A stretch of 5,702 bases of DNA from an uncultured Lachnospiraceae bacterium (GTDB lineage Bacteria > Bacillota > Clostridia > Lachnospirales > Lachnospiraceae): positions 1 to 5,702 of the forward strand of contig CAMNQN010000206.1 in NCBI GenBank assembly GCA_946549155.1. Direction: 5' to 3'. Each line of letters begins with the position of its first letter. The stretch's first letter is position 1. The translations under genes and the position numbers were made by a program. Shown here piece after piece: positions 1-5,702 of this stretch. The notes under the pieces were generated by a model. That model worked only from the letters and a program-made list of their open reading frames with translations. It had not been told where the DNA came from and searched no databases.

Positions 1-40
<40 letters not shown>

Positions 41-89
41 TCTTTTCCTGCGTCCTGCTAGTTAACAAAACACGAAGAATATTGTCACC
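41..89 (-). repeat. 49-bp repeat, copy A, inverted relative to copy B at 5155-5203
   Basis: Read on the minus strand, this segment matches 5155-5203 on the plus strand without gaps at 43 of 49 positions, and the last 17 bases (41-57) are identical. It begins 7 nt beyond the stop codon of the transglutaminase-like gene and runs into the poly-C tract. Multi-copy repeats commonly break assemblies, so the contig probably ends here because this repeat has more copies elsewhere in the genome. The repeat probably continues past the artefact, but that part is not visible. In the frame used for copy B, copy A carries two stops (TGA, TAG). Confidence 0.8.
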
Positions 90-96
90 AGGGCAA

Positions 97-2616
97 TCAG
101 GTAGGTAAATTCAGGATGCGAAGCAGCAGCCCGGCTACCCCCACGGAATATCCCCCGGAGGCAAAAATACCCCGGCAGGCTCCTTCCGTCATCACCAGCA
201 GCGGCAGTTTCTCCGGATCTGCGTACATGCTTCTGGCTGTCAGCTCCCGGTTTTTTCCAAAGGAATCGAAACAGACCCTCGCCTTTGGCAGGGCCTCCCG
301 GCATTTTTTCAGGGTGGGATTCCTAAGGGCCTCCTGATTCCGCAGGATGAAATGCAGCCGCTCCTGATACTTCGCGTATTCCCTTCGCCGCTCCAGCAGT
401 TCATTTAAAATATGCTCTGTAGGCTCCCCTCCCACATCCAGCCAGAAAAGAATGTGTTTTCCTTCTGCCGTAAGCTTGCTGACCGGGCTTTTCGTTCCAT
501 CCGGATTATCCAGAAGAAAATCCGGTATCTGATGCAGGGACAGCATGTCCTCTGCTTCTGCCTGCCGCAGCTTCAGGGTAATCCTTCGGGTTTCCCCCTC
601 CCTGATCTGAAAATCACACCGCTTTCCCAGAATATCGCCGGAGGGCAGACGGTTGGAGGTCAAGATCCGGTATTGCCCTGGCAAAAGATCCAGATCCAGT
701 CGCGACGGCCCTCCCTCATATTCCTGCTGCCCCTGCGCCCCATCCATCCCCTGTTCCTTGGGCTGCCAGACAAGCTCCCGCAAATTCAGCGGATAATACC
801 CACTCTGTCCCTTCCGGCTCAGGGACCAGTTCTGAAAATAAGTCCAGGACTGACTCCGGCCGCTCTCCAGGATAAGATGGGCACTCCTCCTCTCTCCTGA
901 CACGCAGATAAATCCATTTTCTTCCCAGTATTCGATTTCCTGATCCTGCGGATTCAGTCTGGCCGGAATCCCAAGGGTTCTGGCAATCGCCACAAACAGC
1001 AGCTTTTTTGACCGCTCCCCGGCAATTCCAAGCTTTAGCGCCGCCGCAGGCACCGTATAAACGCTAAGTCGTTCTCTCTCATCCCTCGACCGGATATTCG
1101 CCCTGATCCAGCGCCAGATTTCTGGCGGATTCCTTCGAAAAGCCGTCCTCTTAGATTCGTCGAAATAGCCCAGAATCGCTTTTCGCCAGCAGGTAAGCAC
1201 CTCATCCTCCACCCGCGGATTCCAGATATAAAAGAGAAACAATTCCTCTGAAAATCTGTCCTGATAAACCCGGGCTTCCTCAAAGTGCTCCCGCAAAACC
1301 TCCGGCCCTGCATCTGAACGGTCCTTCTCTGACAAAACTGCCATATATTTTTCTGCGGTTTCCTCATCTCCGAATAGATTTTGGGTCTTCCACAAAGGCT
1401 GGAACTCCTTCCGTTTCCTCCTGCAATGTTCTCTCGCCGCCGCGGCTGCCGAAGCCAGTGTTGCGTCTTCCACATCTTCGAAGCCTCTCCTGCCGGCTTT
1501 CGCACTTTCCCCGGGGGCAATCATATCAAAGTCCACCCAGCGGCTCTCCCAGGCGGCGGAGCTTTCCGCCTGCCCGCCGTCTCCCACCACACAGGAAAAA
1601 TCCGTTCCGTTCCTCGTATGGATCAGGCATTCGCCGTACCTGTCCTTCCACACCGCGCCAATCCGCAGGCTTCCCAATCCCGTAACAAAGGACACGGTTC
1701 CGTCCGCTCCGGCACTCAGCTTCACAATCGGGGCGAACGCGGAATAATTCAGTACCTCCCCCCAAACCTCTGCTCCGGCCGCCGGCAGGCCTTCCGGATT
1801 TTTCACCTGAATCGTAATCCGTCTGGTATCCGCATAGCGCGTGAGCTGATTCAGCATTATATTGATGCCATCTCTGCCAATCACATCCTCTTCCGGTATC
1901 TTCTGATCAAAGCAGCGGGAGCTGACAGACATGGCTCTGGAAGCGGCCTGGTCAAACCAGCCTTTATCCCAGACAGCCTCCGGCTCACAAGCCCCCAGAT
2001 AATGCCAGCTTCCCCCGCACCAGACCTCCACCCACGCGTGATTGTCATCGCAGTGGGACCATTTGGTCGCATATACCTGCCGGGCTGGAATCCCCGCGCT
2101 GCGAAAGGCGTTCACAGCAAACACGGACTCCTCCCCGCAGCGGCCGCTGCCGCACAGGTACACATCCAGTGCGGACCGGGTACGCTCATCGGTGCTCTGG
2201 TAGGTTACCTCCCGGGCACACCAGACATTGCTCTTTAAAACCGCCTGCTCCAGTCCAAGGCCGGCGATTTCTTCCAGCAGCCGCTCTCCAAACAGCCTGC
2301 GGCAGGGCTTCATCTCCTCCTCATTTACCCGATGATATAGTACATAATTCAGAAAAATGTCCTCCGGAAGCTCCCGCACATAGGAAAAATGCTTCCACAA
2401 ATATACGCTCCACCCCGCAAAGTCAAGATAAACGGAAGGCGGATAATTGCCCACGTCGCTAAGAGGCATATTGGCATACAGGTACTCCATGGCCAGCCGC
2501 TCCTCCTCCTTCAGGGTTTCCATAACTCCTTCCATCTCCCGGGAAATACCCGAAAGCTCCCGCATAACCGCCTGATATTCTCTGTGAATCCTCTCTCTGT
2601 TTTTTTCCAGAAACAT
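97..2616 (-). CDS. Multidomain transglutaminase-like protein with thioredoxin-like C-terminus
   Basis: An 839-residue protein with no signal peptide or membrane helix seen, so probably cytoplasmic. Residues 1-130 are largely helical and charged. A transglutaminase-like core lies at about 130-220: C160 in GSGRCGEES, H193 in NHAWVEVW, and acidic E211/E213 in GACEPE where the family usually has Asp, so the Cys-His-acid triad looks intact. Residues 265-330 resemble a beta-sandwich (carboxypeptidase-regulatory type). Around 400-600 a second segment repeats the LGIPAR motif (548-553), but the position matching C160 is E534, so it looks non-catalytic. After a beta-rich stretch (640-685), residues 718-839 resemble a thioredoxin fold (EPTEHILNEL, later a cis-Pro-like LPLLV) without CXXC. 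The substrate is unknown; Cys-protease-like or amidase activity is as likely as crosslinking. The ATG at 2616 has GGGAGG 6 nt upstream. The gene lies 11 bp after cutC, so the two form an operon. No terminator was seen after the TGA. Confidence 0.9.
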   Translation of the reverse strand: MFLEKNRERIHREYQAVMRELSGISREMEGVMETLKEEERLAMEYLYANMPLSDVGNYPPSVYLDFAGWSVYLWKHFSYVRELPEDIFLNYVLYHRVNEEEMKPCRRLFGERLLEEIAGLGLEQAVLKSNVWCAREVTYQSTDERTRSALDVYLCGSGRCGEESVFAVNAFRSAGIPARQVYATKWSHCDDNHAWVEVWCGGSWHYLGACEPEAVWDKGWFDQAASRAMSVSSRCFDQKIPEEDVIGRDGINIMLNQLTRYADTRRITIQVKNPEGLPAAGAEVWGEVLNYSAFAPIVKLSAGADGTVSFVTGLGSLRIGAVWKDRYGECLIHTRNGTDFSCVVGDGGQAESSAAWESRWVDFDMIAPGESAKAGRRGFEDVEDATLASAAAAAREHCRRKRKEFQPLWKTQNLFGDEETAEKYMAVLSEKDRSDAGPEVLREHFEEARVYQDRFSEELFLFYIWNPRVEDEVLTCWRKAILGYFDESKRTAFRRNPPEIWRWIRANIRSRDERERLSVYTVPAAALKLGIAGERSKKLLFVAIARTLGIPARLNPQDQEIEYWEENGFICVSGERRSAHLILESGRSQSWTYFQNWSLSRKGQSGYYPLNLRELVWQPKEQGMDGAQGQQEYEGGPSRLDLDLLPGQYRILTSNRLPSGDILGKRCDFQIREGETRRITLKLRQAEAEDMLSLHQIPDFLLDNPDGTKSPVSKLTAEGKHILFWLDVGGEPTEHILNELLERRREYAKYQERLHFILRNQEALRNPTLKKCREALPKARVCFDSFGKNRELTARSMYADPEKLPLLVMTEGACRGIFASGGYSVGVAGLLLRILNLPT

Positions 2617-2622
2617 CCCGCG

Positions 2623-2628
2623 CCTCCC
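2623..2628 (-). promoter_or_regulatory. Ribosome binding site overlapping the cutC stop codon
   Basis: On the minus strand GGGAGG sits 6 nt before the ATG of the transglutaminase-like gene. Its first G is the last base of the cutC TAG stop (2628-2630). The arrangement fixes the start at 2616 and suggests translational coupling, with ribosomes finishing cutC feeding the next gene. The same hexamer precedes the chosen cutC start. Confidence 0.8.
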
Positions 2629-3377
2629 TATTCCAGCCCATCCAGCACCCGTCTGGCTTCCCGTATTTTTTCCGGGTCGGTCCTGTAAATTTCATACTCA
2701 CTGAATAGGGGCAGCCCCATACTCACATCCTTCTTCCGAAAACCCATCAGGCTGTCAACCAGTTTCTTTCCCGACATATGAAACGCACGGATCCCTGTCA
2801 AAGGCTGGAGCTCCCGGATCACAGCGGCATCCACGCCGCTCCCTGCCTGTATCGTAAGACTTCCTTCCTCCCGCGCCGCCAGCTCCTTCAGCAATCCCAC
2901 ACCCTCCCGGCAATGATTTTTCTGCCCTGAGGTAAGAATGGTACAAATCCCCAGCTCCCTGGCCTGCTCCATGGTTTCAAAAGGATCACGGCAGACATCA
3001 AAGGCCCGGTGAAGCGTGACAGACATTTCCCCCGCCTCCTCCATCAGCACCCTTATCCTCTCCAGATCCAGCGTTCCATCCGGCTTCAGAATGCCGATCA
3101 CCACACCGTCGGCCCCCATCCGCCGGAACCGGCGCACCTCCCGAAGGATAATCCGAAATTCAGAATCCGTATAGCAAAAGTCCCCATACCTGGGTCTTAT
3201 CAGCACATGCGTACGAATGTCGCACACGCTTCGTATCTCCTCAAAAAGTCCGGCGCAAGGCGTCGTCCCGCCGATCACCAGATTCGCGCAAAGCTCAATC
3301 CGGTCCGCACCGCCCTGCTTCGCCGCCAGCGCGGATTCCACGGAGTCCACGCACACCTCCAACGTATAGTTTCCCAT
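2628..3377 (-). CDS. cutC: CutC family protein (putative copper homeostasis, TIM barrel)
   Basis: A 249-residue protein, close to the roughly 248 residues of E. coli CutC and matching it along the whole length. Seen motifs, numbered from the chosen start: LEVCVDS (6-12), GADRIELC (23-30), IRPRYGDFCY (60-69), LHRAFDVC (122-129), LTSGQK (148-153), QAGSGV (177-182), then FHMSGK. The family is a cytoplasmic TIM barrel. It was linked to copper tolerance in E. coli, but that role is disputed and no reaction is firmly established. C30, C68 and C129 could bind metal (inference). The frame stays open upstream to a TTG at 3407, but the ATG at 3377 has GGGAGG 5 nt before it and puts the conserved LEVC strand at the N-terminus, so it is preferred. 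It is followed after 11 bp by the transglutaminase-like gene and separated from trpB by 259 bp of hairpin-rich spacer. Confidence 0.93.
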   Translation of the reverse strand: MGNYTLEVCVDSVESALAAKQGGADRIELCANLVIGGTTPCAGLFEEIRSVCDIRTHVLIRPRYGDFCYTDSEFRIILREVRRFRRMGADGVVIGILKPDGTLDLERIRVLMEEAGEMSVTLHRAFDVCRDPFETMEQARELGICTILTSGQKNHCREGVGLLKELAAREEGSLTIQAGSGVDAAVIRELQPLTGIRAFHMSGKKLVDSLMGFRKKDVSMGLPLFSEYEIYRTDPEKIREARRVLDGLE

Positions 3378-3382
3378 AACGC

Positions 3383-3388
3383 CCTCCC
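3383..3388 (-). promoter_or_regulatory. Ribosome binding site that decides the cutC start
   Basis: GGGAGG on the minus strand lies 5 nt upstream of the ATG at 3377. No comparable site precedes the upstream in-frame TTG (3407) or the internal ATGs at about 3398 and 3392, which would add 5 to 10 residues not found in the family. Confidence 0.7.
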
Positions 3389-3417
3389 ACATTTCCATTG
3401 CTGGCAATAAAACAAAC

Positions 3418-3535
3418 GTGTGCTTCGCACACCCTCACGGTTTCACCAAGCCTCCTAACCCACACTTTTACCGCGCCGGGCGTGGTCAGCTTCAGCTGAC
3501 ATCCTCCCCTCACGCAAGTGTGCATCCTGCCGGCG
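3418..3535 (-). other. Hairpin-rich GC block in the trpB-cutC spacer
   Basis: This part of the spacer contains two perfect small palindromes: 3418-3432 (6-bp stem gtgtgc/gcacac, 3-nt loop) and 3485-3500 (6-bp stem gtcagc/gctgac, 4-nt loop). Between and beside them are GC-rich stretches that could also pair (ccgcgcc, gccggcggc). A minus-strand frame runs through it (ATG at 3525) into cutC, but it has no spaced ribosome binding site and overlaps cutC by more than 80 bp, so it is not called a gene. The block may be part of a dispersed structured repeat or the 5' leader of cutC. No promoter matching consensus was found in it. Confidence 0.45.
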
Positions 3536-3541
3536 GCTTTT

Positions 3542-3578
3542 GTATCATAGGAAAATGTGAAGCAGTTTCCTATGATAC
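3542..3578. repeat. Perfect 13-bp inverted repeat with 11-nt loop
   Basis: The arms 3542-3554 and 3566-3578 (gtatcataggaaa and its exact complement) flank an 11-nt loop. Neither strand has a T run directly after the stem, so it does not read as a standard terminator. It lies just downstream of the trpB terminator hairpin. Possible readings are the end of an inserted repeat, a transcript-stabilising hairpin, or a protein-binding operator. Each arm contains a -10-like hexamer (TATGAT), but with no matching -35. Confidence 0.75.
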
Positions 3579-3579
3579 C

Positions 3580-3616
3580 AGAAAAGGCACGCTATGAACA
3601 GCACAGCGCGCCTCTT
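3580..3616 (-). terminator. Rho-independent terminator-like hairpin after trpB
   Basis: On the minus strand, 21 nt after the trpB stop, ggcgcgct (3612-3605) pairs with agcgtgcc (3593-3586) around an 11-nt loop. The stem is 8 bp with one G-U and extends by A-T and G-U pairs to about 12 bp. It is followed by TTTTCT (3585-3580). The plus strand also has a T-rich tract after the stem (3613-3619), so it may work in both directions. The U tract is short, so some readthrough into cutC is possible. Confidence 0.7.
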
Positions 3617-3636
3617 TTTCTACTATATTTTCCTGA

Positions 3637-5025
3637 TTAAATTTCATTTCCCGGAAATTTGGGGATCCCGTCAAAGCCCGCCTGCAAATCCGCGTCACTG
3701 GGAATGTAATCCACCATCTCCCCGTTATTGAACTTCTCATAGGCCACCATATCAAAATATCCGGTTCCGGTCAGTCCAAACACAATGGTTTTCTCCTCCC
3801 CGGTTTCCTTACATTTCATCGCCTCATCAATGGCCACCCGAATGGCGTGGGAGCTCTCCGGCGCCGGAAGGATACCCTCCACTCTGGCGAACATCTCCGC
3901 CGCCTCAAATACCGAAGTCTGCTCCACAGAACGGGCCTCCATCAGTCCGTCCGCGTAAAGCTGGGAAACCACCGAGCTCATACCGTGATACCGCAGCCCG
4001 CCCGCATGGTTCGCGGAGGGAATAAATCCGCTTCCCAGCGTATACATCTTGGCCAGCGGGGTTACCATTCCGGTATCGCAGAAGTCATACACATATTTCC
4101 CTCTGGTCAGGCTGGGGCAGGAGGCTGGCTCCACCGCAATAAACTGATAATCCGCCTCGCCCCGCAGCTTCTGTCCCATAAACGGAGAAATGAGTCCGCC
4201 CAGGTTGGAACCGCCGCCGGCGCATCCGATAATCATATCCGCCTTAATTCCATATTTATCCAGGGCTGCCTTGGTCTCCAATCCAATGATAGACTGATGA
4301 AGCAGCACCTGATTCAACACGCTGCCCAGCACGTAGCGGTATCCCTCCTGGTTCACCGCACATTCCACCGCCTCAGAAATGGCACAGCCCAAGCTTCCGG
4401 AGGTTCCCGGATGCTCCGCTAAAATTTTTCGTCCCACCTTGGTGGTATCGGAGGGGGACGGGGTCACCTTCGCCCCGTAGGTTCTCATTACCTCCCGGCG
4501 GAAGGGTTTCTGTTCATAGGAGCATTTCACCATGTACACCTGACAGTCCAGCCCCAGATAAGCGCAGGCCATGGAAAGAGCGGTTCCCCACTGACCGGCT
4601 CCCGTCTCCGTGGTGACGCCCTTCAGTCCCTGCTTCTTGGCGTAATAGGCCTGGGCAATGGCAGAATTGAGCTTATGGCTGCCGCTGGTATTATTTCCCT
4701 CGAATTTATAGTAAATCTTCGCCGGTGTCTGAAGCTTTTCCTCCAGACAGTAGGCCCGCACCAGAGGCGACGGACGATACATTTTATAAAAGCTGCGGAT
4801 TTCCTCCGGTATCGGAAGGTAAGCATTGTCATTATCCAGTTCCTGCTTCACCAGCTCCTCACAGAAAATGCCGCTCAGCTCCTGGGCGGTCACTGGCTGC
4901 AAAGTCCCGGGATTCAAAAGCGGCGCCGGCTTATTTTTCATATCCGCCCGCACGTTATACCACGCCTTAGGCATTTCCTGCTCTTCCAGATAAATTTTAT
5001 ATGGGATTTTCCTATCTTCACTCAT
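3637..5025 (-). CDS. trpB: TrpB2-type tryptophan synthase beta chain (PLP-dependent)
   Basis: A 462-residue cytoplasmic enzyme of fold-type II PLP proteins, condensing indole with L-serine to give tryptophan. K118 in GSHKLN is the expected Schiff-base lysine. E140 in TETGAGQWG matches the catalytic glutamate of the canonical ETGAGQHG motif, with Trp replacing His. GGGSN (270-274) is the PLP-phosphate loop. It is longer than canonical TrpB1 (about 400 residues) and has the N-terminal extension typical of the TrpB2 (TIGR01415-like) subclass. TrpB2 enzymes often lie outside trp operons and may work without TrpA, for example in indole salvage; no trpA is visible here. The ATG at 5025 follows AGGAGG with 9-nt spacing. 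A strong promoter lies upstream and a terminator downstream, so it is probably monocistronic. Family membership is firm; the in vivo role is inferred. Confidence 0.95.
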   Translation of the reverse strand: MSEDRKIPYKIYLEEQEMPKAWYNVRADMKNKPAPLLNPGTLQPVTAQELSGIFCEELVKQELDNDNAYLPIPEEIRSFYKMYRPSPLVRAYCLEEKLQTPAKIYYKFEGNNTSGSHKLNSAIAQAYYAKKQGLKGVTTETGAGQWGTALSMACAYLGLDCQVYMVKCSYEQKPFRREVMRTYGAKVTPSPSDTTKVGRKILAEHPGTSGSLGCAISEAVECAVNQEGYRYVLGSVLNQVLLHQSIIGLETKAALDKYGIKADMIIGCAGGGSNLGGLISPFMGQKLRGEADYQFIAVEPASCPSLTRGKYVYDFCDTGMVTPLAKMYTLGSGFIPSANHAGGLRYHGMSSVVSQLYADGLMEARSVEQTSVFEAAEMFARVEGILPAPESSHAIRVAIDEAMKCKETGEEKTIVFGLTGTGYFDMVAYEKFNNGEMVDYIPSDADLQAGFDGIPKFPGNEI

Positions 5026-5034
5026 GCTGCTGCT

Positions 5035-5061
5035 CCTCCTGGTCAGGTATCGGTTTACCTG
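5035..5061 (-). promoter_or_regulatory. trpB leader: ribosome binding site with adjacent hairpin
   Basis: On the minus strand AGGAGG (5040-5035) sits 9 nt before the trpB ATG. Three nt upstream of it is a hairpin at 5044-5061 with a perfect 6-bp stem (caggta/tacctg) and 6-nt loop. A second weak 4-bp stem (ctgt/acag, 5066-5078) lies further upstream. The position next to the ribosome binding site allows an effect on translation initiation or mRNA stability, but no leader peptide, T-box or Trp-codon run is seen in the roughly 64-nt leader. Confidence 0.5.
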
Positions 5062-5095
5062 TTCCCTGTATTTAACAGTTTAATTTATTAAAGTT

Positions 5096-5125
5096 CTTAT
5101 AACACAGTATATGCGGATTTGTCAA
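5096..5125 (-). promoter_or_regulatory. Sigma-70 type promoter of trpB
   Basis: On the minus strand a perfect -35 TTGACA (5125-5120) is followed by an 18-bp spacer and TATAAG (5101-5096), a 5 of 6 match to the -10, preceded by the extended -10 TG element (TGtTATAAG). Transcription would start near 5089, giving a leader of about 64 nt before the trpB start. The A/T-rich near-palindrome just downstream (tttaataaattaaa) could bind a regulator, but this is speculation. Confidence 0.85.
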
Positions 5126-5154
5126 TCATTTCTCCCGAAAAGAAGTGTGAGCGA

Positions 5155-5203
5155 GGTGGCAATTTTCTTCTTGTTTGGTTAATTATCAGGACGCAGGAAA
5201 AGA
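5155..5203 (+). repeat. 49-bp repeat, copy B, inverted relative to copy A at 41-89
   Basis: Matches the minus strand of 41-89 at 43 of 49 positions without gaps, with 17 identical bases at the end (5187-5203). It lies about 30 bp upstream of the trpB -35 box and is separated by 18 bp from the 130-bp stem-loop element at 5222-5351, so the two may be parts of one larger repeat. In the frame starting at 5151 it reads without stops. Five of the six differences from copy A fall at third codon positions of that frame, although two of them create stops in copy A. Confidence 0.8.
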
Positions 5204-5221
5204 TGGGGCCGAATATGACAT

Positions 5222-5351
5222 CCTAAGAGAAATGCTGATTAAAGCGTTTCCCGTGCCGGATTTGCGCTGCGAAGCAGCAATTTTCCTTGCAAATCCGTGC
5301 ACATCCACCGGAGGTTCTAAGGAAATACTGAATTAATCAGCGTTTCCTAAG
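5222..5351. repeat. 130-bp stem-loop element with terminal inverted repeats (MITE-like)
   Basis: The ends are imperfect inverted repeats: taagagaaatgctgattaa (5224-5242) against ttaatcagcgtttcctaa (5333-5350), with ctgattaa/ttaatcag exact. Inside them 5253-5265 pairs with 5289-5302 (13 bp, one bulge), and inside that 5266-5278 is a perfect gctgc-gaa-gcagc hairpin. The right end (5317-5351) is itself a near-perfect 35-nt palindrome. CCTAAG occurs as a direct repeat at both edges (5222-5227, 5346-5351), which could be a target duplication or simply part of the terminal repeats. No transposase is present. A frame from 5151 to the stop at 5334-5336 crosses most of it. Best read as a miniature inverted-repeat element; a bidirectional transcription-stop structure is the alternative. 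Confidence 0.6.
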
Positions 5352-5533
5352 CAAAAATATCCGATCTGTGCAAATTAATATGGTAGTCACGGACAGAAGC
5401 CTTTTATATTCAGTGCTTGCATAGCAATTGCTTTTATCGTAAATTCGTTGCCATTTCTTTCAAACTCAGCATATATCATTCCGTCATCAGCTTACGCAGG
5501 CTACATTTTTGTCACTTAGTATGCCACGTTTAG
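5352..5533. other. AT-rich stretch with no gene recognised
   Basis: Stops interrupt all frames at short intervals and no ribosome binding site with a plausible start is seen. The only small structure noted is a perfect 10-bp palindrome agcaattgct at 5423-5432. The composition is clearly more AT-rich than the segment that follows from about 5550. Confidence 0.6.
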
Positions 5534-5702
5534 CTCGATTTTGTAAATTCAGCCAGGAAACAGCAGGAAGAGGCGGGCACGCAGGGCCACAAGCATCTGG
5601 AAAATAATTCGGAGGATACCCTAGAAAATCTTAGATGGAGACGGACAAAAATTCCGGGAGAGCTGGCAGCCTTCCAGGCTGACAGCTCAGGGGCGCTGAG
5701 CT
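5534..5702 (+). other. Open frame running off the window, possible gene remnant or partial gene
   Basis: After a TAG at 5531-5533 the plus-strand frame is open for 56 codons to the end of the window. It encodes a hydrophilic, Gln/Glu/Lys-rich sequence (ARKQQEEAGTQGHKHLENN from 5552, then EDTLENLRWRR) that looks more like protein than random DNA, and its third positions are G/C-rich. It has no ATG, GTG or TTG start, so it would be a 5'-truncated gene, a remnant, or a coincidence. One minus-strand frame is open over the same stretch, which weakens the case. No family is recognised. Confidence 0.25.
5661..5702. repeat. Two adjacent palindromes at the window end
   Basis: 5661-5687 is an inverted repeat with 12-bp arms (agctggcagcct/aggctgacagct, one mismatch) and a 3-nt loop. 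5684-5702 is a second, perfect one with 7-bp arms (agctcag/ctgagct) and a 5-nt loop, sharing 4 bases with the first. The second ends exactly on the last base. No T tract follows within the window, so termination cannot be judged. If this is also a contig end, the strong structure may have helped break the assembly. Confidence 0.6.

Noticed and set aside
1381..2238. Long plus-strand open frame of 285 codons
   Set aside because: Entirely antisense to the transglutaminase-like gene, with proline/arginine-rich low-complexity translation typical of a shadow frame in GC-rich coding DNA.
3378..3407. Longer cutC start at TTG 3407
   Set aside because: Adds ten residues absent from the family and lacks a ribosome binding site, whereas the ATG at 3377 has GGGAGG 5 nt upstream.
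3295..3525. Minus-strand frame starting MHTCVRGGCQ, overlapping the cutC 5' end
   Set aside because: No spaced ribosome binding site, overlaps cutC by more than 80 bp in another frame, and its start lies in hairpin-forming spacer; more likely a by-product of the structured repeat.
3542..3578. Perfect 13-bp inverted repeat as the trpB terminator
   Set aside because: No T run follows on either strand; the hairpin at 3580-3616, with TTTTCT, is the better terminator.
3847..4422. Plus-strand open frame of 191 codons
   Set aside because: Antisense to trpB, whose catalytic motifs fix the true coding strand; no ribosome binding site or recognisable domain.
5026..5089. T-box or tryptophan attenuator in the trpB leader
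   Set aside because: The leader is only about 64 nt, with no T-box core, no leader peptide with Trp codons and no terminator/antiterminator pair.
5332..5424. Short plus-strand frame (30 codons) ending at TAG 5422-5424
   Set aside because: Too short, no ribosome binding site before its internal ATG, and it begins inside the stem-loop element.

Overview
The window most likely comes from a gut-type Clostridia, probably Lachnospiraceae. This is inferred from strong AGGAGG/GGGAGG Shine-Dalgarno sites, the mix of moderately GC-rich genes with AT-rich spacers, and the protein set. No rRNA or other taxonomic marker is present, so the assignment is tentative. The first 39 bases are pure C, which looks like a sequencing or assembly artefact at a contig edge.

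Three confident genes, all on the minus strand, fill 97-5025. Reading in the direction of transcription: (1) a TrpB2-type, PLP-dependent tryptophan synthase beta chain (3637-5025). It has its own clear promoter (TTGACA, 18 bp, extended -10 TGtTATAAG), a short leader with a hairpin just before the ribosome binding site, and a terminator-like hairpin just after its stop. (2) A CutC-family TIM-barrel protein (2628-3377). (3) An 839-residue multidomain transglutaminase-like protein (97-2616), whose ribosome binding site overlaps the cutC stop codon. Genes 2 and 3 are almost certainly co-transcribed. No convincing promoter was found for this pair.

The 259-bp spacer between trpB and cutC holds the trpB terminator, a perfect 13-bp inverted repeat with an 11-nt loop, and a GC-rich block with two further perfect small hairpins. 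It looks like an inserted structured repeat rather than a simple promoter region.

Upstream of the trpB promoter, 5151-5702 has no confident gene. It contains a 49-bp sequence that recurs in inverted orientation at 41-89, just past the end of the transglutaminase-like gene (43 of 49 identical). Next to it is a 130-bp element with terminal inverted repeats and a nested stem-loop, resembling a miniature mobile element, and the window ends in two adjacent palindromes. One reading frame across the first repeat and the 130-bp element (5151-5336) gives protein-like sequence. A second frame (5534 to the window end) is also open. Both could be gene remnants or partial genes.

The genes do not form a recognisable pathway. 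TrpB2 makes or salvages tryptophan from indole and serine, CutC is historically linked to copper handling, and the transglutaminase-like protein has no known partner here. The most unusual material is the repeat system at the two ends and in the trpB-cutC spacer. No wholly new biological system can be claimed from the sequence alone.
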